Source of the DNA: Trichoderma breve
Taxonomy: Eukaryota; Ascomycota; Sordariomycetes; Hypocreales; Hypocreaceae
Length of the DNA stretch: 64,000 nucleotides
Direction: 5' to 3'
NCBI RefSeq assembly: GCF_028502605.1
Contig: NC_079233.1
Span: 1,984,001 to 2,048,000 of the forward strand
Position 1 is the first letter of the stretch. The number at the start of each line of letters is the position of its first letter. The position numbers and the translations under genes are program-made. Under the pieces are notes generated by a model, which was not told the origin of the DNA, made no database searches, and saw nothing but the letters and a program-made list of their open reading frames with translations. Of this stretch, positions 22,868 to 35,553 are shown one piece after another.

Positions 22868-24680
22868 GGTCACCAGCGAGAGAGGAGGACGATTGCTTCT
22901 CGAAGATGGTTGACAGTGAGCAGCTCAGTCTCGCTCGGGGAAGCGATCGCGGCCGTCGCAGGCCACGGTCGATGTCTGGCAAGCGGCGCAGGGAATGTGG
23001 TGTTTGCAAACAGACCAAGGTCGAGGATATCCGTCGTCGTAAACAGAGCCGTTCTCGAGATTGTGGTCGACGTTGTTGGTCCCAGGTTCTTATCGGACTT
23101 GGCAAAAGGGCTCGGCGCTAAGCTGCGGCAGCTGGTCTCGGTATGGCCACAGCCAGCAGGCGCCGGCGTCCTGCAAAACGGTCGAGCGCGCGAAAGATGG
23201 ATGAAGCTCGGGAGCACAGTCTGTGGTACGTCAGTGGCAGAGGTCCGAGTTTTTGGCCAAACATGAGCCGATGGTGGAACAAGGATGGATGCTGTACCTG
23301 TCGAAGCTTCAAAACATGAAAGGTGTGGATTCATGGAACGGTTACGGGATTAGTGGCTGGGGCTTGGTGGACCTGTGCTAGCACTGCCAGCTGGAAGCCC
23401 GAGCCCTTCTATCACCAACGTGCTGCCTGTAGATGGGATTGAAATGTTTGCCAGCACCCCAACTCTGCCAGCCAGCATTCCATTTCACATGCAAGTTTTC
23501 AACTAGGTACATGAGTGATGGATAATGATGCCAGCAGAAACTACCTTTAGAGGATTATAGCTGTAGTAGCAGATACTATGGAGGTTAAAACATCGATGTT
23601 CCCTTTGTCAAAAAACAGCACGCACGAGCACTGCCTCGCGATGGAGGTTAGCGGTGCTCCAGCGGGTGCTTGCTAGCGCCCACCTGCAGAGTTTGGCCCC
23701 TCCTCAACCCCTGCCAGCCCCTGCAGCCCCCCGTAGCGTCGCCGCAGTGGCCAATGAGCGGCGCTGCTGCAATCGGGCTTGGCCAAGATACGGACACAAT
23801 CCTCAATGCGACATGGCGATATGGAATGGATTCTATGGAGTCGATTCCTCTGGCCGTAATTTACGAGCAAACATTTGATGCAATACCAAAGCTCGAGTCC
23901 TGTGCCGGACGGAACAGCAAGCTACTGTACAGCTTCTCGTCTTGTTGCTCTGAAAGACGCCACATCGTGCAATTGACTTCAAGGCTCCGATTGCGACGGA
24001 AACGTTGCAGCAACCAGCCTATCGGCTGTCGTGCCACCAGCTCGAAAATGTTTATTCGTGTTCTTATATTGTCATCTCCACCGACGCCTTGAAGTATCGT
24101 ATCGCCGAGCCAATAGAAGAAAAGCCTATGCGTGCCAGATACGAGTAACATACAGTCAGCTTTCATTGTACACGTATCAAATTGGGCTGTTACAGGGACC
24201 GCTGATTGCGAGGCAGCCCGGCTTCACCACCAGGGAGTACATGTACGTACTCACCTGCAACCATATTGCCGGCTTCAAGATTGTCTGCAGGGGAATTACG
24301 ACGCGGGGCTGCGATCCGTCTTAGGCGCATGGATTGGATTCTATTTATTGCCGACGGTGGTATTAATAGCATCCTTGTGCATACATCAACATCAAAGTAC
24401 ATGTACCATGATACCAAAGTCCTATCCTCACCTGATGTCACCACAAGGATATTTTTTCCAATAGCTTGCTGATTGATATAAATTTAACAGCTAAACGAAG
24501 AGCAGGGATATTCTTTTGACACCTCAACGGTTTTTCTTAGCATCAGCACTATTTCTCGCCTCCGACCATTGCGATTGCCGGTAACGAAGATACTAAAGTT
24601 TGTATGGATATGGGTGTATTTCACGCTCTCATTTGAGCTCCGACAAAGGAATCAGTCAGTGCCCGTACATATATATGTGA

Positions 24681-24790
24681 CCTACCATCATGATCCTCTT
24701 CTCCGTTAGCCACGGCCGAGTCGAGCAATATTGTCAAATTGCTTACCGTCCCGCCCTTCGGCAGCCTTTAGTAGCGGTCCAGTGTTGTGC
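24681..24790 (-). pseudogene. Decayed ankyrin-repeat fragment
   Basis: Read on the minus strand, one frame gives NTGPLLKAAEGRDG and, after a one-base shift, the next frame gives TVSNLTILLDSAVANGEEDHDGR. Placed end to end these follow the ankyrin consensus (TPLxxAAxxGH..VVxLLLxxGAxxxxxDxxGRT) over one repeat and into the next. Stops and the shift break the frame on both sides, and no longer ankyrin ORF remains. It is probably a remnant of one of the many ankyrin genes of such fungi. The match is short, so chance resemblance is possible. Confidence 0.38.
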
Positions 24791-25513
24791 ATATCCCATG
24801 ACCCATCTCCTAGGGCTGACAGACCCGTCTCGGAGCTCATCCCCTCCGGGAGCTGGCTAATTTAGAGTGCATATCCTCCAACGAATGACGGCATGGCCAT
24901 TGACTCCATGCAAGCAGGAATTAACTGAGGTAGGCTGGGGAACATCCCTGCAGGGGGCCGATACTCGTACTTGAATTCTGTGTTCTTCTTTTTTTCTTCC
25001 AAAAATTTCAGATATACTAGTGGATAAATGTGGCTACATAAAACATAGGGAAAACCATCGACGTTTGATACAAACCATGCGTTCAAAAGCTATTTTAATA
25101 GAGAATAGATTGTGAAAGGTAATAGAAGTGAGCTGTTATAGATTTAACTTTGCTTCTTCAGTCGTTGGTCTCAGAATGTCCCTTTCAAAAAAAAAATGCG
25201 GATGACGTTAAAAAAGGGGGACAAGGAGTATCTTACACTACATGTATTCATGAATTTCATACCACTATAGTATTATCGAAATACGCAATGATACGCAGGT
25301 TGAAGCGAAGAATTATATCAGTCATGGTTTAGATTTCTTATTAGGAGACAAATAGTCAAGCTGCCACTAGCATTCTCGCAATGTTATACCAGGCGGAAGT
25401 GCCTATCGGAGCAGCAGGTGTAAGCAGCGGAACTGCGAGGAGAATATCTACATTAAAAATCTCCAATATTTATTCTCTTGGAATCGATATCAAGTGTCAT
25501 CATAGAAAGGAAT

Positions 25514-25534
25514 AAGAAGAAGAAGAAGAAGAAG
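25514..25534 (+). repeat. (AAG)7 microsatellite
   Basis: Seven perfect AAG units in non-coding sequence. Confidence 0.8.
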
Positions 25535-26066
25535 ATATATGAGAATTTATGTCGTACCTGGTTCCTCACTTACATGAACACACTAGGTCTATCAAAAACT
25601 GTGGTATTTGGCAGAAGGAGTTGCAACCTACCTTGTCAGCGAGGCAGAAGACAAGTATACAAGTTTTAAGACGGAATGGATCTCGATAATTGATTCATTC
25701 GACCCATAAACTACACATACACCACGCCGCTCGTCAATTCAACAGCCGCGCGCTTGTTAATCGGCCTCGGCATTCTTTGCGGATGCCGAACCGCTTGATG
25801 CCCCGCCACCTGCGGAGTTACCCACCTACAATATTGCCCAATGCAGCAATCAGTCTCTTTAAGGACCAGTCAAGTTCGATTAGATGAGAATGAGTAAGTC
25901 ATCTAGAATTATTCCATGGTTGAATTCGAATGTATTAAGGAGGAACTTTGTCTAGCTAATATGCATATATTTGTCCAGACATCCACGCATTGCCCAGACT
26001 TGTCCTACAGTTTCGCGGCACTTCTATCGAGGATACCAACACACCTCGTCTTCACTCAACACCGAA

Positions 26067-27046
26067 ATGTCTCGCTCTCTTCTCATCACCGGCGCCACTG
26101 GTAAACAAGGCGGTGCCGCCATCAGAGCCCTCCTTTCCAGAAACGCGGACTTCAGACTCCTCGCCGTCACCCGTGACAAAACTTCCCGCTCGGCCCAGAA
26201 GCTCGCTAGTCTCTCTCCCAAGGTTACTCTTCTTCAAGGCGACCTCAATGACACAGATGCCATTTTTAGACATGCAAGAGATCTGAGCAATTCATCTCCA
26301 TGGGGCGTCTTTAGCGTACAGGTAGGCAAACACAATACAACTTTGTATGTATGAAACGCTATGGCCACCTCACTTACACGTCAAAAAAGGTCCCCAAAAT
26401 GGGTGCACGCGGTGCAGAGGTTGAGCAAGCCCAAGGAATATCTCTCGTCGACTCGGCTCTCAAAGATGGTGTAAAGCATTTTGTGTACTCCTCTGTCGAC
26501 CGTCATGGAGACAAGTCCATCAATAACCCAACCAACATCCCTCACTTCCTCAGCAAGCACAACATCGAACACCATCTCATCAACTCCACCAAGTCAAAGG
26601 ATGCAATGTCCTGGACGATTCTCAGGCCCGTGGCATTCATGGAAAATCTCGACGGTGGTTTCGTGGGCAAGTTGTTTGCCACCGCCATAAAGGCGAGACT
26701 CTCGCAGAAGCCTCTCCAGCTCATTGCCACAGAGGACATTGGCAAAGTTGCAGCCGAGGCCTTTCTTCGTCCGGAGGAATACAAAGGGAAAGCGATCTCA
26801 CTAGCCGGAGATGAAGTCAATTATCACCAATTGGCTGAAATCTTTCGCGAAAAGACTGGAGCTGAAGTACCCGTCACTTGGAATATCTTGGCGAGATTGC
26901 TCCTAGCTTCCTCCAAGGAGATGGGTACCATGTTTTCATTCTTTGAAAAGGAGGGATATGCTGCGGATATCGAGGCGCTGAGGAGACAGTACCCAGAACT
27001 GAAAGATGTGAGGACATGGCTCGAAACCAGCCCATATATGAAGTGA
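26067..27046 (+). CDS. NmrA-like NAD(P)-binding Rossmann protein
   Basis: Two exons, 26067-26321 and 26390-27046, 303 aa; intron of 68 bp (GTAGGC..AAAAAAG) between codons. The N-terminus is a Rossmann fold: SRSLLITGATGKQGGAAI carries the GxxGxxG loop, typical of NmrA-like atypical short-chain dehydrogenases, which usually lack the YxxxK catalytic pair. FVYSSVDRHG, WTILRPVAFMENLDG and the IATEDIGKVAAEAF segment are family landmarks. Members act as redox sensors or NAD(P)-dependent oxidoreductases; NmrA itself represses nitrogen-regulated transcription through AreA. This protein is shorter than true NmrA and its partner cannot be read from the sequence. It stands alone between two gene-poor stretches. 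Confidence 0.9.
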
Positions 27047-29331
27047 GTTTCGGGGCGTCGACTGGACCAATTACATCACACGAGCATATATAATGCATAT
27101 ATATGTGCCAGGCTAGGGTGCATTTACTTGCTGAAGCGAGTCGACTTGTCACTTGTGAGGCATCACCCGCATAACGGCCTAATTTCGAATCCTTCCAATG
27201 ACGCATTTCCTTGGGTATTTCGATAAATCACCACTCTGCTAGCTTCCAGATCTCAAAAAATAAATTACATCTAAATCTGAATCTCAGATTGACTTTCCAA
27301 TGGGCAGGGATGCTCCCCTGACAACCAGGCTCCAATAACCGAGATCACGAAATGTGAAACTACCACTACTTTCATGTCATCTCCGAATATAATTGGTGTT
27401 TAAGATCTCCAAACGACATGATAATCGCCAGCGAAACCAAGAAGAAGAAGCCGTGCTCGCCTTCCATCTGATTCACTACATCAAGGCAATCCAAGCTCAT
27501 AAACGCACTTGTCAATCCTTCAACACCAAGGTAGTTCAACTCCCCTACACATATACACACCAATATCTGGCGAAAAGGCTCAAATTAAACCCCATCACTT
27601 CATTTACCTTCTACATCAAGTCCTCATCAGTGTCATCCAGGTCCTCATTCCCCCCTTCAGTCATCCACATATCCAGCAAGCCTCGCCCACCCCCTCCCAG
27701 GTCATGGCATTCCTCCGCCGCCCCCAAGAACACAGCCTCTTACGGCATCCTCCAATCCATCAGAGTCGTTCTCCGGGCTTCGCCCTCAATCTCATCCCAC
27801 GCCATGCTTTCCAGCAAAAAACTTTTGACGATGGGAAGCTCTCCTTGCATCAAGAGTAAGCATCACAGGTCATGAAACTAGGACGAGTTTCCCCATGGGG
27901 ATTCACGGGGTGGAGGATTCATTTGGTTTTTGGCACAGGGAGCTGGATGTCGAAGTTGGATGTCGACACAGGGGCTCTGGGATGATTTCGTTTCTGGACT
28001 AATATGATAAAACATATATTCCAAGGCCGTCAATTTGGGGGCAGTACATCGACCCAGAATAGGTGTACTGATTGCGAGATCATACCTAGCAACGGCGGTA
28101 CATGTACTTGGAGAACTACAGCTGTGCGGCTAATATTAATTCTACAGGTCTGTAATCGAGAAAGGGCTGTAAGACCGTTCGAGGTCTGAGCGTCGTGTAT
28201 CCCGTTAATCATGCTCAACCCAGGCCCAAGTCTACTGTTCATGGATAATTAATGCAGAAAGCTATGTCTCAGGGCTTTCATCAGAAGTGCATTTATATGG
28301 GCTGAAGCAACAGTCATTAAGAAAGAGTACATTTGTACAGTGTAGCTAAATGTATATTCTGCTACCGATGCATGATTCGTAGTTGCTCAGAATGCTCTCG
28401 TCATACTCCTATCCAGAAATGGTCAACCATCTATACCATAAAAACGATACCGAAACATTCAAAGTAGTTGTGCGATCAAACGTCGTAATAATGCTCCTTG
28501 ACCCCAATGCCCCTGCTGATTCTGCAGCTAATCATGCCAATGCAACACGCTCAAAAAGCACAAAAAAAGAGAACGCCAAGAAAATAATCCTTCCATCGTG
28601 TACATGTATCCTAAGCCACCACCTTGCCGCTCCCCTCAATAAGAATACTACCTTAATACAGACGCCCAAACTAGAACCCCAGTGAGAAAATAGCCATTGG
28701 AGAATTGATTAGTAGAAACAAGCAGCGTGTTATTCCAAATCCCATGAGCACTTTTTGGTGAGGGATATGAGCAGGGCCCCATGTAGCGGTCGGCTTTTCG
28801 TCGTCCGCGTTCTCCGGAAGTGTCCAGATGCTTTTGGTTGTCTGAGACCTCGGCGGAATTTATGGGGTGGGTAGTCAGAGTAGCGGTGGAGCGGTGAGGA
28901 CGACTGATGAGTTCTCCAGTGTCAGTGCGGCCTCGCAATTCGGCGAATCGAGTGGAGGTCGTTCAAGCGTCGTGCCTTGGATATGCAAACTAGTAGTGGT
29001 CGCATGTATCGTTATACTAGTCGACTTCTCAAGCCTCATCATTCGTTATTTTCCTTCATTATTCCGCTTTCTTTCGGCCAAAGGGACATATCCAAGGGAC
29101 TGATTGGCCGATATATTCTGGTGCATCAACACCCTTGCCGCCATGCCCATCGAAAGAGTCGTCGGTGAAAATCGCTAAATGGGCAGGCAAAATGTCTCAA
29201 CTGATTATTGGCCTGTCGCCATCATGGGCTTACGTGCGTATACAACGTAGCTGCTAGCCGTTAGCAAATCGCTCTTTGAGCCTAAATGAAATGCGCACAT
29301 TAGAAAAACTTGATCAGCATGCGTGGACTTA
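27047..29331. other. Gene-poor 2.3-kb region
   Basis: No supported gene. A plus-strand frame open from 27393 to 27875 begins at TTG and matches nothing I know. The rest has short random ORFs only. Confidence 0.5.
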
Positions 29332-30806
29332 CTAGGGCCAGTAGGCGTGGACGCCCAGATCGCGCAGCTCCTTTCGTAGCATGGCAGAAATCACCAGAAT
29401 CTCCTCTTCTGACCAGCCCAGGCTCTTTTGGAATAGCCGCATCGTCAAGCCCTCCAGGTGATTCATCAAGTTGTGTTGCTCCCAGGCTCCAATGAGTTTC
29501 AAGCGCTTATCCTTGGCCCAAGGAGTGCAAGGCATCTTATACACCTCCTCTGTCACACATTCGAATCCTCGTTCCTCGAACCACTGTTTAAACCGGGTCG
29601 GATCATCCACTGGAGTACCGAATCTTTCGCATGCCGTCTTGGTTAGATTTGCCCAAGACCGAAATGTGCTATCTTCGGGCAGAGTGCCATCGTCGCATTG
29701 TAGTAATCCAGTGTGACACTGGAATTCGATCCACCCGCCAGGTTTTAGATGTCTGTAACTATTGTTAGCCCTTGGAAAGGGGAGAGTTTTTCGATAATAA
29801 TATGATTCCGGGTGAATGTGCCGTACCTGTAGGCTTGGTCTATTAGTTTCGGAAAGTTTCGCACAGATAGGATGAGATCTCGAGAAAAGATGAAGTCGGC
29901 ACTGTCAGCCTTCCACGTCCACGTCTGCTCGATATCGTCAAGTTCGAACTGGCAATTTGGCGGTACCCTTCACAAACTCATCAGCGTTGTTATGCTAGGT
30001 GTGGCTCTCTTTCAAACATACCATTGCGGCTGTGTAGGGGCTATATCAACACCAACAACCTAGAGAAAGGGATGTCAGTTTGAGCATTCCACATCAATCG
30101 TCAAGTATTCATCTCAGGAGCGAGTCGTACCTGTGCCCCTGGATACTCATCGGCGACCTCGACACACCATATTCCTTTAGAAAAAAATATCAGCAAGCGG
30201 CCATGCGGTAAATAGGCTTGTAGTCGAACTACCTGTACCGCATCCCAGATCCAGAATCCTCTGTGGGTTTTCGTTAATCGGTGATAGAAAACGTCGCTGT
30301 TTCAGGAGGGAAAAATATTTCTGGTGACACAGATCCATGCGGTCAAGTTCCTGGTCATCCATGGGGAGTCCATACTCTGTGCAAACAAGGTCGCATTAGT
30401 ACAATACTTTTACAGCCAACGAATGACAATCGGAGAGACGCTGGTAGAAGAGGAGAGAGAAAGAAGAATATTATTACCCTCTTTCCCATACGCAGCGTAG
30501 ATGCGCTGGCCTTCGCCCACAACGCCATGAAGAATAGATGAGGTGACGGAAGTTAATGAGGATTGGAAGCTTCCGATGTCGTTACCCTGGTCAAGTTAGA
30601 AGGGAATCCCGGCATGTGCAAATGATAGTCAACAAGCCACTCACCTCGTCGAAGTCATCCGGCGGTGACACCGCAGACTATGCCAAGCGCGCGTGTTAGT
30701 AGTTGACTTGACCAGCCTATTATCGCCGACGTAGCGTTGACAATAGACAGTCCAATCTCGTCGTACACACCTCATCGGGGGGGATCATTCCGGACGGCTC
30801 TGTCAT
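29332..30806 (-). CDS. SAM-dependent methyltransferase, TAM / LaeA-like
   Basis: Eight exons, all in phase: 30806-30771, 30677-30645, 30586-30478, 30376-30233, 30174-30131, 30059-30022, 29967-29827 and 29752-29332; 321 aa. Most introns have GTAYGN or GTGAGT donors; introns 4 and 6 end AAG. Motif I of class I methyltransferases is RILDLGCGTGIW (from residue 99), followed by the acidic VVGVDIAPTQPQ (motif II), the FELDDIEQTW and FIFSRDL segments (motif III) and LKPGGWIEFQ (motif post-III). This is the common fungal TAM-domain family that includes LaeA, but the sequence lacks anything that singles out the velvet-complex protein. Substrate unknown. The first two exons are tiny (12 and 11 codons) and rest on splice consensus, so the N-terminus is less certain. 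Confidence 0.9.
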
Positions 30807-31172
30807 AACAACTAATGAAGGCCGTCTATCGTCCATGCCAAAGCACCAATCTCGAGGCCAAGAGGCGACCCTCCGGCGAAGTGACTCTGCGCGCCAGTGG
30901 CTGGCGTCAGAGAGGTTTAAACGTCGACTTTGCAGAGATGAAGCCCGACTTTGCTCTGCTTTTCCCCCCTTTCATGAAAAGTCCAGGTCCGGTGAGCTGC
31001 AGCGGCGAAGCGTCTCGGCCAACTTGGTAAACGTGTGGGAGGGAGGGCTGGTCGCCGGTTGCAGCAGTAGTTATCAAGTTAGGCTGCACAGGGAAAGGCG
31101 ACAAGCAGCTGGTGGGCAATAGTTTGGGCAATGGGGCATGCGAGGCGATGGAGTTTGTGAGAGCGTGGCGTC

Positions 31173-31208
31173 TTTTTTGGCTTTGGCTTTTTGGCTTTGG
31201 CTTTGGAT
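31173..31208 (+). repeat. Imperfect TTTGGC repeat
   Basis: About five copies of (T)TTTGGC in a row with small length differences, in non-coding sequence. Confidence 0.7.
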
Positions 31209-32701
31209 TGGAATTTGGCTTATGTTGTTTTTCTCTGAGAGTTTTGTGTTTCTCTTGGAGTACCTTGTACTTCGTCCCCGGGCGGGATGCGGAAGGAAAG
31301 TGGCGGTCCGATATGTCCCCGGGACAGTAGAGTTTGACGCAGGAGTCGAAACGTCGTCTCAACAAGTCAGAGATGAAAAATACCGGCTATCTGTCTGAGG
31401 AAAAAGAAGATTCGAAATCTGACCCTGAAACGGAGCGGGCCGGCCTTGCTAGAAGAGGCTACAGGTGTTGAATGGCCCGGCCTCTCTCCTCTCAACCCAT
31501 CCACGGGATGCTGGTGCGCAGCATAGACGAAAGAACAGCTGGAGGGCTTGGCCGAGCAAGGATGGGGCTTGCTATTGCTGAATACTACAGGTATGTGCCA
31601 GGCGCGAGAAATCATGGACGGGGGGCGAGGGCAGCGAATTCCTCTTGTGGCCGCTGCAGAATATTACCCTGGTCAAGCCCACTTCAAGGGTCCCGAAGCG
31701 GATGTCAGGATGGCCGAGTCATGTGTTAACCCGGCTTTTTGCGCCCAGGAGACGGACGAGCCAACAAATCTATCAGACAAAGAGATGTGCACAATAGGCT
31801 CTGTCGAACGATTCGAAGGGAGAGTACGGAGTAAGGAGGCGTTGCAATCCCAAGGGCACGAACAAAGGTGAGGGAGGATGAAGTACGAGTTGCGTGTCTA
31901 ATATTGGGCACGCAGCAACTCGGAGCTTAGTACGGGCATATTCATCATGCCAACAACCATCCACGAGGACATGCACCTACTAATGCTCTGCTAATACAGG
32001 TACTAAGACATCGGTCCTGCGTCCATAATATGCGAGGGCTGTACCTGACCAGTACGAGTTCTCCGTTCGTTCATCGAGGTGGTATTGCCGCAGCATCGTG
32101 CCTATCACTGGCGGCGACAACCCCCCAGCCTGCATACAGGCACATACGAGTACAGCCTAGACGCATGTACGGGTTGCTCTTTTTGATGGTAAGCATGCGC
32201 ACAAACATCCTACAGTAGGCAATTGCATTGTATCCGCAGCTGGAACACAAGCTTCACCACCTTGCTGGGGATAGGATAGACAGCCGCTCGGGGGTTCCAT
32301 GAAAGGAGATGCCAGTCATGACAGCCTCAAGACAGGATCAAGGTGGCCCAGGCTTCGGCTGTCGATGATTGACGCAGCTAATAATACGCACGGGGGCCGA
32401 GGGATATCAATGCCATGGGAACTCCAAGGTGCTTGAGGTGAGCCATTAAGAAGTGCCGAACACCACCCTAACCCACACAGGCACAGGCACACACTAAACA
32501 GCAACCACTACAGCGAACATCAAACATCCATTGACCGTTTGGCCCTATCCCGCACCTAGTAAATTGCTGCAGACTTCCATTGATCCATTGATGCATGCTC
32601 ACTCACGGTAGGGCTAGCAGGCAGCATGAGGCCAATGTGACTGGCTGGGTAAACGGGGACGGCACCCGGAAGACACAACCAACAACCAACAGCGCCTTGT
32701 T

Positions 32702-33511
32702 ATGGCGCTCTCCAACTGGCTGACAGGGGCCCGAGCCGCTATTTTCGCTCTCCCGCCCCGCCCCGGGGCTAAAAGGCTACTAGCGTCCAGCGGGGCTTAC
32801 AAGTGCTGCTCAACTTTGCGGACAATTTTAGCCACGAGAGCTCACGCGGCGGCCAACTCAACTCAAATCAACCTAATCAATGGCAACCTCGCTACTACAA
32901 ACTTGGTGCAGACTTCAAACAGAGGCGTCTCGGCAATTGGCTCCTCAGCCGCCGCCGGGGAAGCAGCCGCTGCATCACCGCTGAGACGATGCCGATTCAA
33001 TGACAAGCGTGGAAGCCATTCCCGACATGGGCCAATCCGGGGCAGTTCGCGGAACTGGCTCCGTATGGATTACGAGAACCGAGTCTATACGATGTTGGCA
33101 GATCATGGCAGATTCCACAAGAGCCACTCCCTAGCTTCCTTGGCCGTTAGTGCTTTGTCGTGCAACACGCACCTGGGGGGCTTTTTGCTTCGGCTGAAGA
33201 AGACGTTGGTCGACCAAACGTCGGAAGGGCCGAGTTCCAGATGCACAACCGCCCCCTCGTCTCGCCGCAATTCGGCTGCCTCGCTCTCGTTTGGTGAGCC
33301 CGGAGAGACACGCTGGATAGGCCGGGAATACAGGCCGAGAGCGGTGTACAAAAAACCAGCGCGGCTCAGGACGAGCTCGGAAGCATTACGATGTACTCGT
33401 ACGGATTACGAGGTACGAATGCAGCAGTCTGCTGCGCATTCAGCAGGCATTGCGCATAATCGCCAGGCACTACCTAGTCAGGTTCCTGGGCAAGCCGTAT
33501 CCAGTGATTGA
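32702..33511 (+). CDS. Unrecognised 269-codon ORF (doubtful)
   Basis: Continuous ORF from ATG 32702 to TGA 33511, Ala/Ser/Arg-rich, with no hydrophobic core pattern, signal peptide or motif I can name. The start context (TTGTTATGG) is weak, with T at -3. It is long for a chance ORF yet stands alone in a gene-poor region of mixed base composition. It could be an orphan gene, part of a non-coding transcript, or chance. Confidence 0.18.
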   Translation: MALSNWLTGARAAIFALPPRPGAKRLLASSGAYKCCSTLRTILATRAHAAANSTQINLINGNLATTNLVQTSNRGVSAIGSSAAAGEAAAASPLRRCRFNDKRGSHSRHGPIRGSSRNWLRMDYENRVYTMLADHGRFHKSHSLASLAVSALSCNTHLGGFLLRLKKTLVDQTSEGPSSRCTTAPSSRRNSAASLSFGEPGETRWIGREYRPRAVYKKPARLRTSSEALRCTRTDYEVRMQQSAAHSAGIAHNRQALPSQVPGQAVSSD

Positions 33512-35553
33512 TATCAAAAACCTGGAGAGAACCTTTGGATCCAGCATTGCCCATGCCCTGATCGCCACGGCTCATTAGCCTTGCCTCTATCGTCCGCTGG
33601 GGCCGGCCGGGCGATGGGCAAATTGTGGGCATTTGCCCGCATCAATGGAACGTCTTGACTTTGCCTGGAGCCTTTCTTTCATTGGAGAGATTACGCGGCA
33701 AATCCCATGGCCATTACTTACTTGCACCGGCTGCATGATGAGAAGTACGATGAGAACTTATTCGCATCTACATACTACCCGTCGGCGTTCATGCAAAGCG
33801 TCAGCGCCTTGGCATAGGTCACACTCTTTACTAACATGCTCGTACAGGTCGTTACACGACGACACGCAACACAGACGCTGATGTGTATCACAGAATGCTT
33901 GGGTGCTGAGTAACAACACCACCTGTATTCTTCAAGTTGGCCGACGTCTTACTCAACTACGGGTACGATATAAAAAGATACAGGGGATGTGAGAAGACGG
34001 CCCTACCCGCGTCTCACTCGGCAGTCTGACCCTGCTGTCATCCATCGATCCCGTCGAGGAAATGGCATCAATGCCTGCCCGCGCCCGCAACAAAACCTTG
34101 TGCGAAAATGGATTGTCTGGCCGCGAATAGTGTCCACTGCCAGTTGTCTGGTCCGTCGATGGCGCGACTGTTCCCACGTGGCCTTAAATTGCCGAGACTT
34201 GTCACAGCTATGCTGTGTATGTGTCGTCGTTCTGCAAACTGAATACTCGAAGAAGCAGGTACCTGCTGCTCTCAAGCGATACTCCCACACCGCGCTCCGT
34301 ATAATTCCATGTTGACACAGCTACTCGAATTGGTATCATACAAGTACTGCATGTATGCACTCGGAGAGCATCATCCATCTGCATGTGCATGCGCATGTGC
34401 TACGGCATAGCGCCGTCGCATCCGTCTCTTGATACCACCTAGCCAAAGGACGACCTAGCTGACGAATGCCTTTCGTGCCGGCTCAGCATCTTTTTCATGC
34501 GTCTTGCATGTCTGGCTGCTAAATGGCCTCGGCGTTCCCTACTGTACCTCGAGCAGGGGGTCCAACCGACCAGGACAAGCCCACGATAAGGTAGGATCAG
34601 GCGCAACATTCACTCAATTCGGAGCCCTGGCACACCATCCCTCATGCGGTACTGCCTCCATCCACTCCCCTGTGCCTGTATGTGTATGTGCAGCATCTAT
34701 TGCCTGTAGGTGGTATGGAGTGCTCTTCAGGTACATGGTATTAATAAGTACTCCAGAACGAGTAATTTTGTCATGTCAGCGCCCATTACCAGAGAGACGT
34801 CTATAGATGCCAAGATTCCAAAGTTCCAGAGTGTCAGGAAGTCTTGGTACTGCCAACAATAATTCCAGCAATCACAGGTATCTTTTTTCCGCTAGCTGTC
34901 CTATTTTGAGAACATCCTCAATATCTACCCATATACTCCGGATATCAATTACGATGCTGCCCTACGAGAAACAAAGAGGAATCACAAATGCATGAGACTC
35001 GTATCATCAAACCAGTCGTAATCAAGATTCCATTGCGACGTTGGCTTGTTAAAAGTCTAAAGGCCGCTTTCTCAGCGCTGCCTGGCGCCCAGAAACCCTC
35101 AGATCTGTTTTAGATCTCATCACACGCACACATGCATACACACACACAACTCACCTCAACAAAGTGACAGCCCACTTTCATGTGATTTGATTTTGACGGC
35201 CGGGAATGCAAGGTCGCCATATTGTGCTGAGACAAATTAAAGTTCCCGAATTTGCATGACGTATCGCGGGGCCTTCTACATGTATCTTGCTGTGGTGAGG
35301 GCCCAAAGGCTGATGTGTCTTTTTCAACTGGGGTCGAATCTGGAGGGCCTTGGCTTGCCAAGCTGGATACTTGCAGGACATCTGACTCGAGCTGGACATT
35401 GCACGGGAACTATCAATGGCATGAGAATCCGGCAAGGATGGAAATGCGTGGAATCTTTCTTTTCTTTTTTCATCATTGCTGTTGTACATGCCCTATTCGT
35501 ACATTCTTTTTTCCTCCCCTCCAGCCCCATATATGCGTAAAAATTCATGAGTT

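Larger units (their letters stand above)
22868..26066. other. Gene-poor 3.2-kb region between bck1 and the NmrA-like gene
   Basis: Holds the bck1 promoter and leader on its left. No intact gene is visible. Within it lie an ankyrin-like remnant (24681-24790, minus) and a (AAG)7 microsatellite at 25514-25534. The right part is AT-rich. Confidence 0.55.
30807..35553. other. Gene-poor 4.7-kb region
   Basis: The largest empty stretch. It holds the methyltransferase promoter, a TTTGGC-rich repeat (31173-31208), one unexplained 269-codon ORF (32702-33511, listed separately) and a short CA-rich run near 35130. Many small ORFs are present on both strands, none recognisable. No transposon ORF or terminal repeat found by eye. 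Confidence 0.5.

Noticed and set aside
22376..23266. Plus-strand 296-codon ORF, Arg/His-rich
   Set aside because: Lies opposite the Pro-rich N-terminus of Bck1; CCN-rich proline codons give open antisense frames.
27393..27875. 160-codon plus-strand frame
   Set aside because: Starts at TTG, Pro/Ser-rich and unlike any family I know; no splice-supported continuation found.
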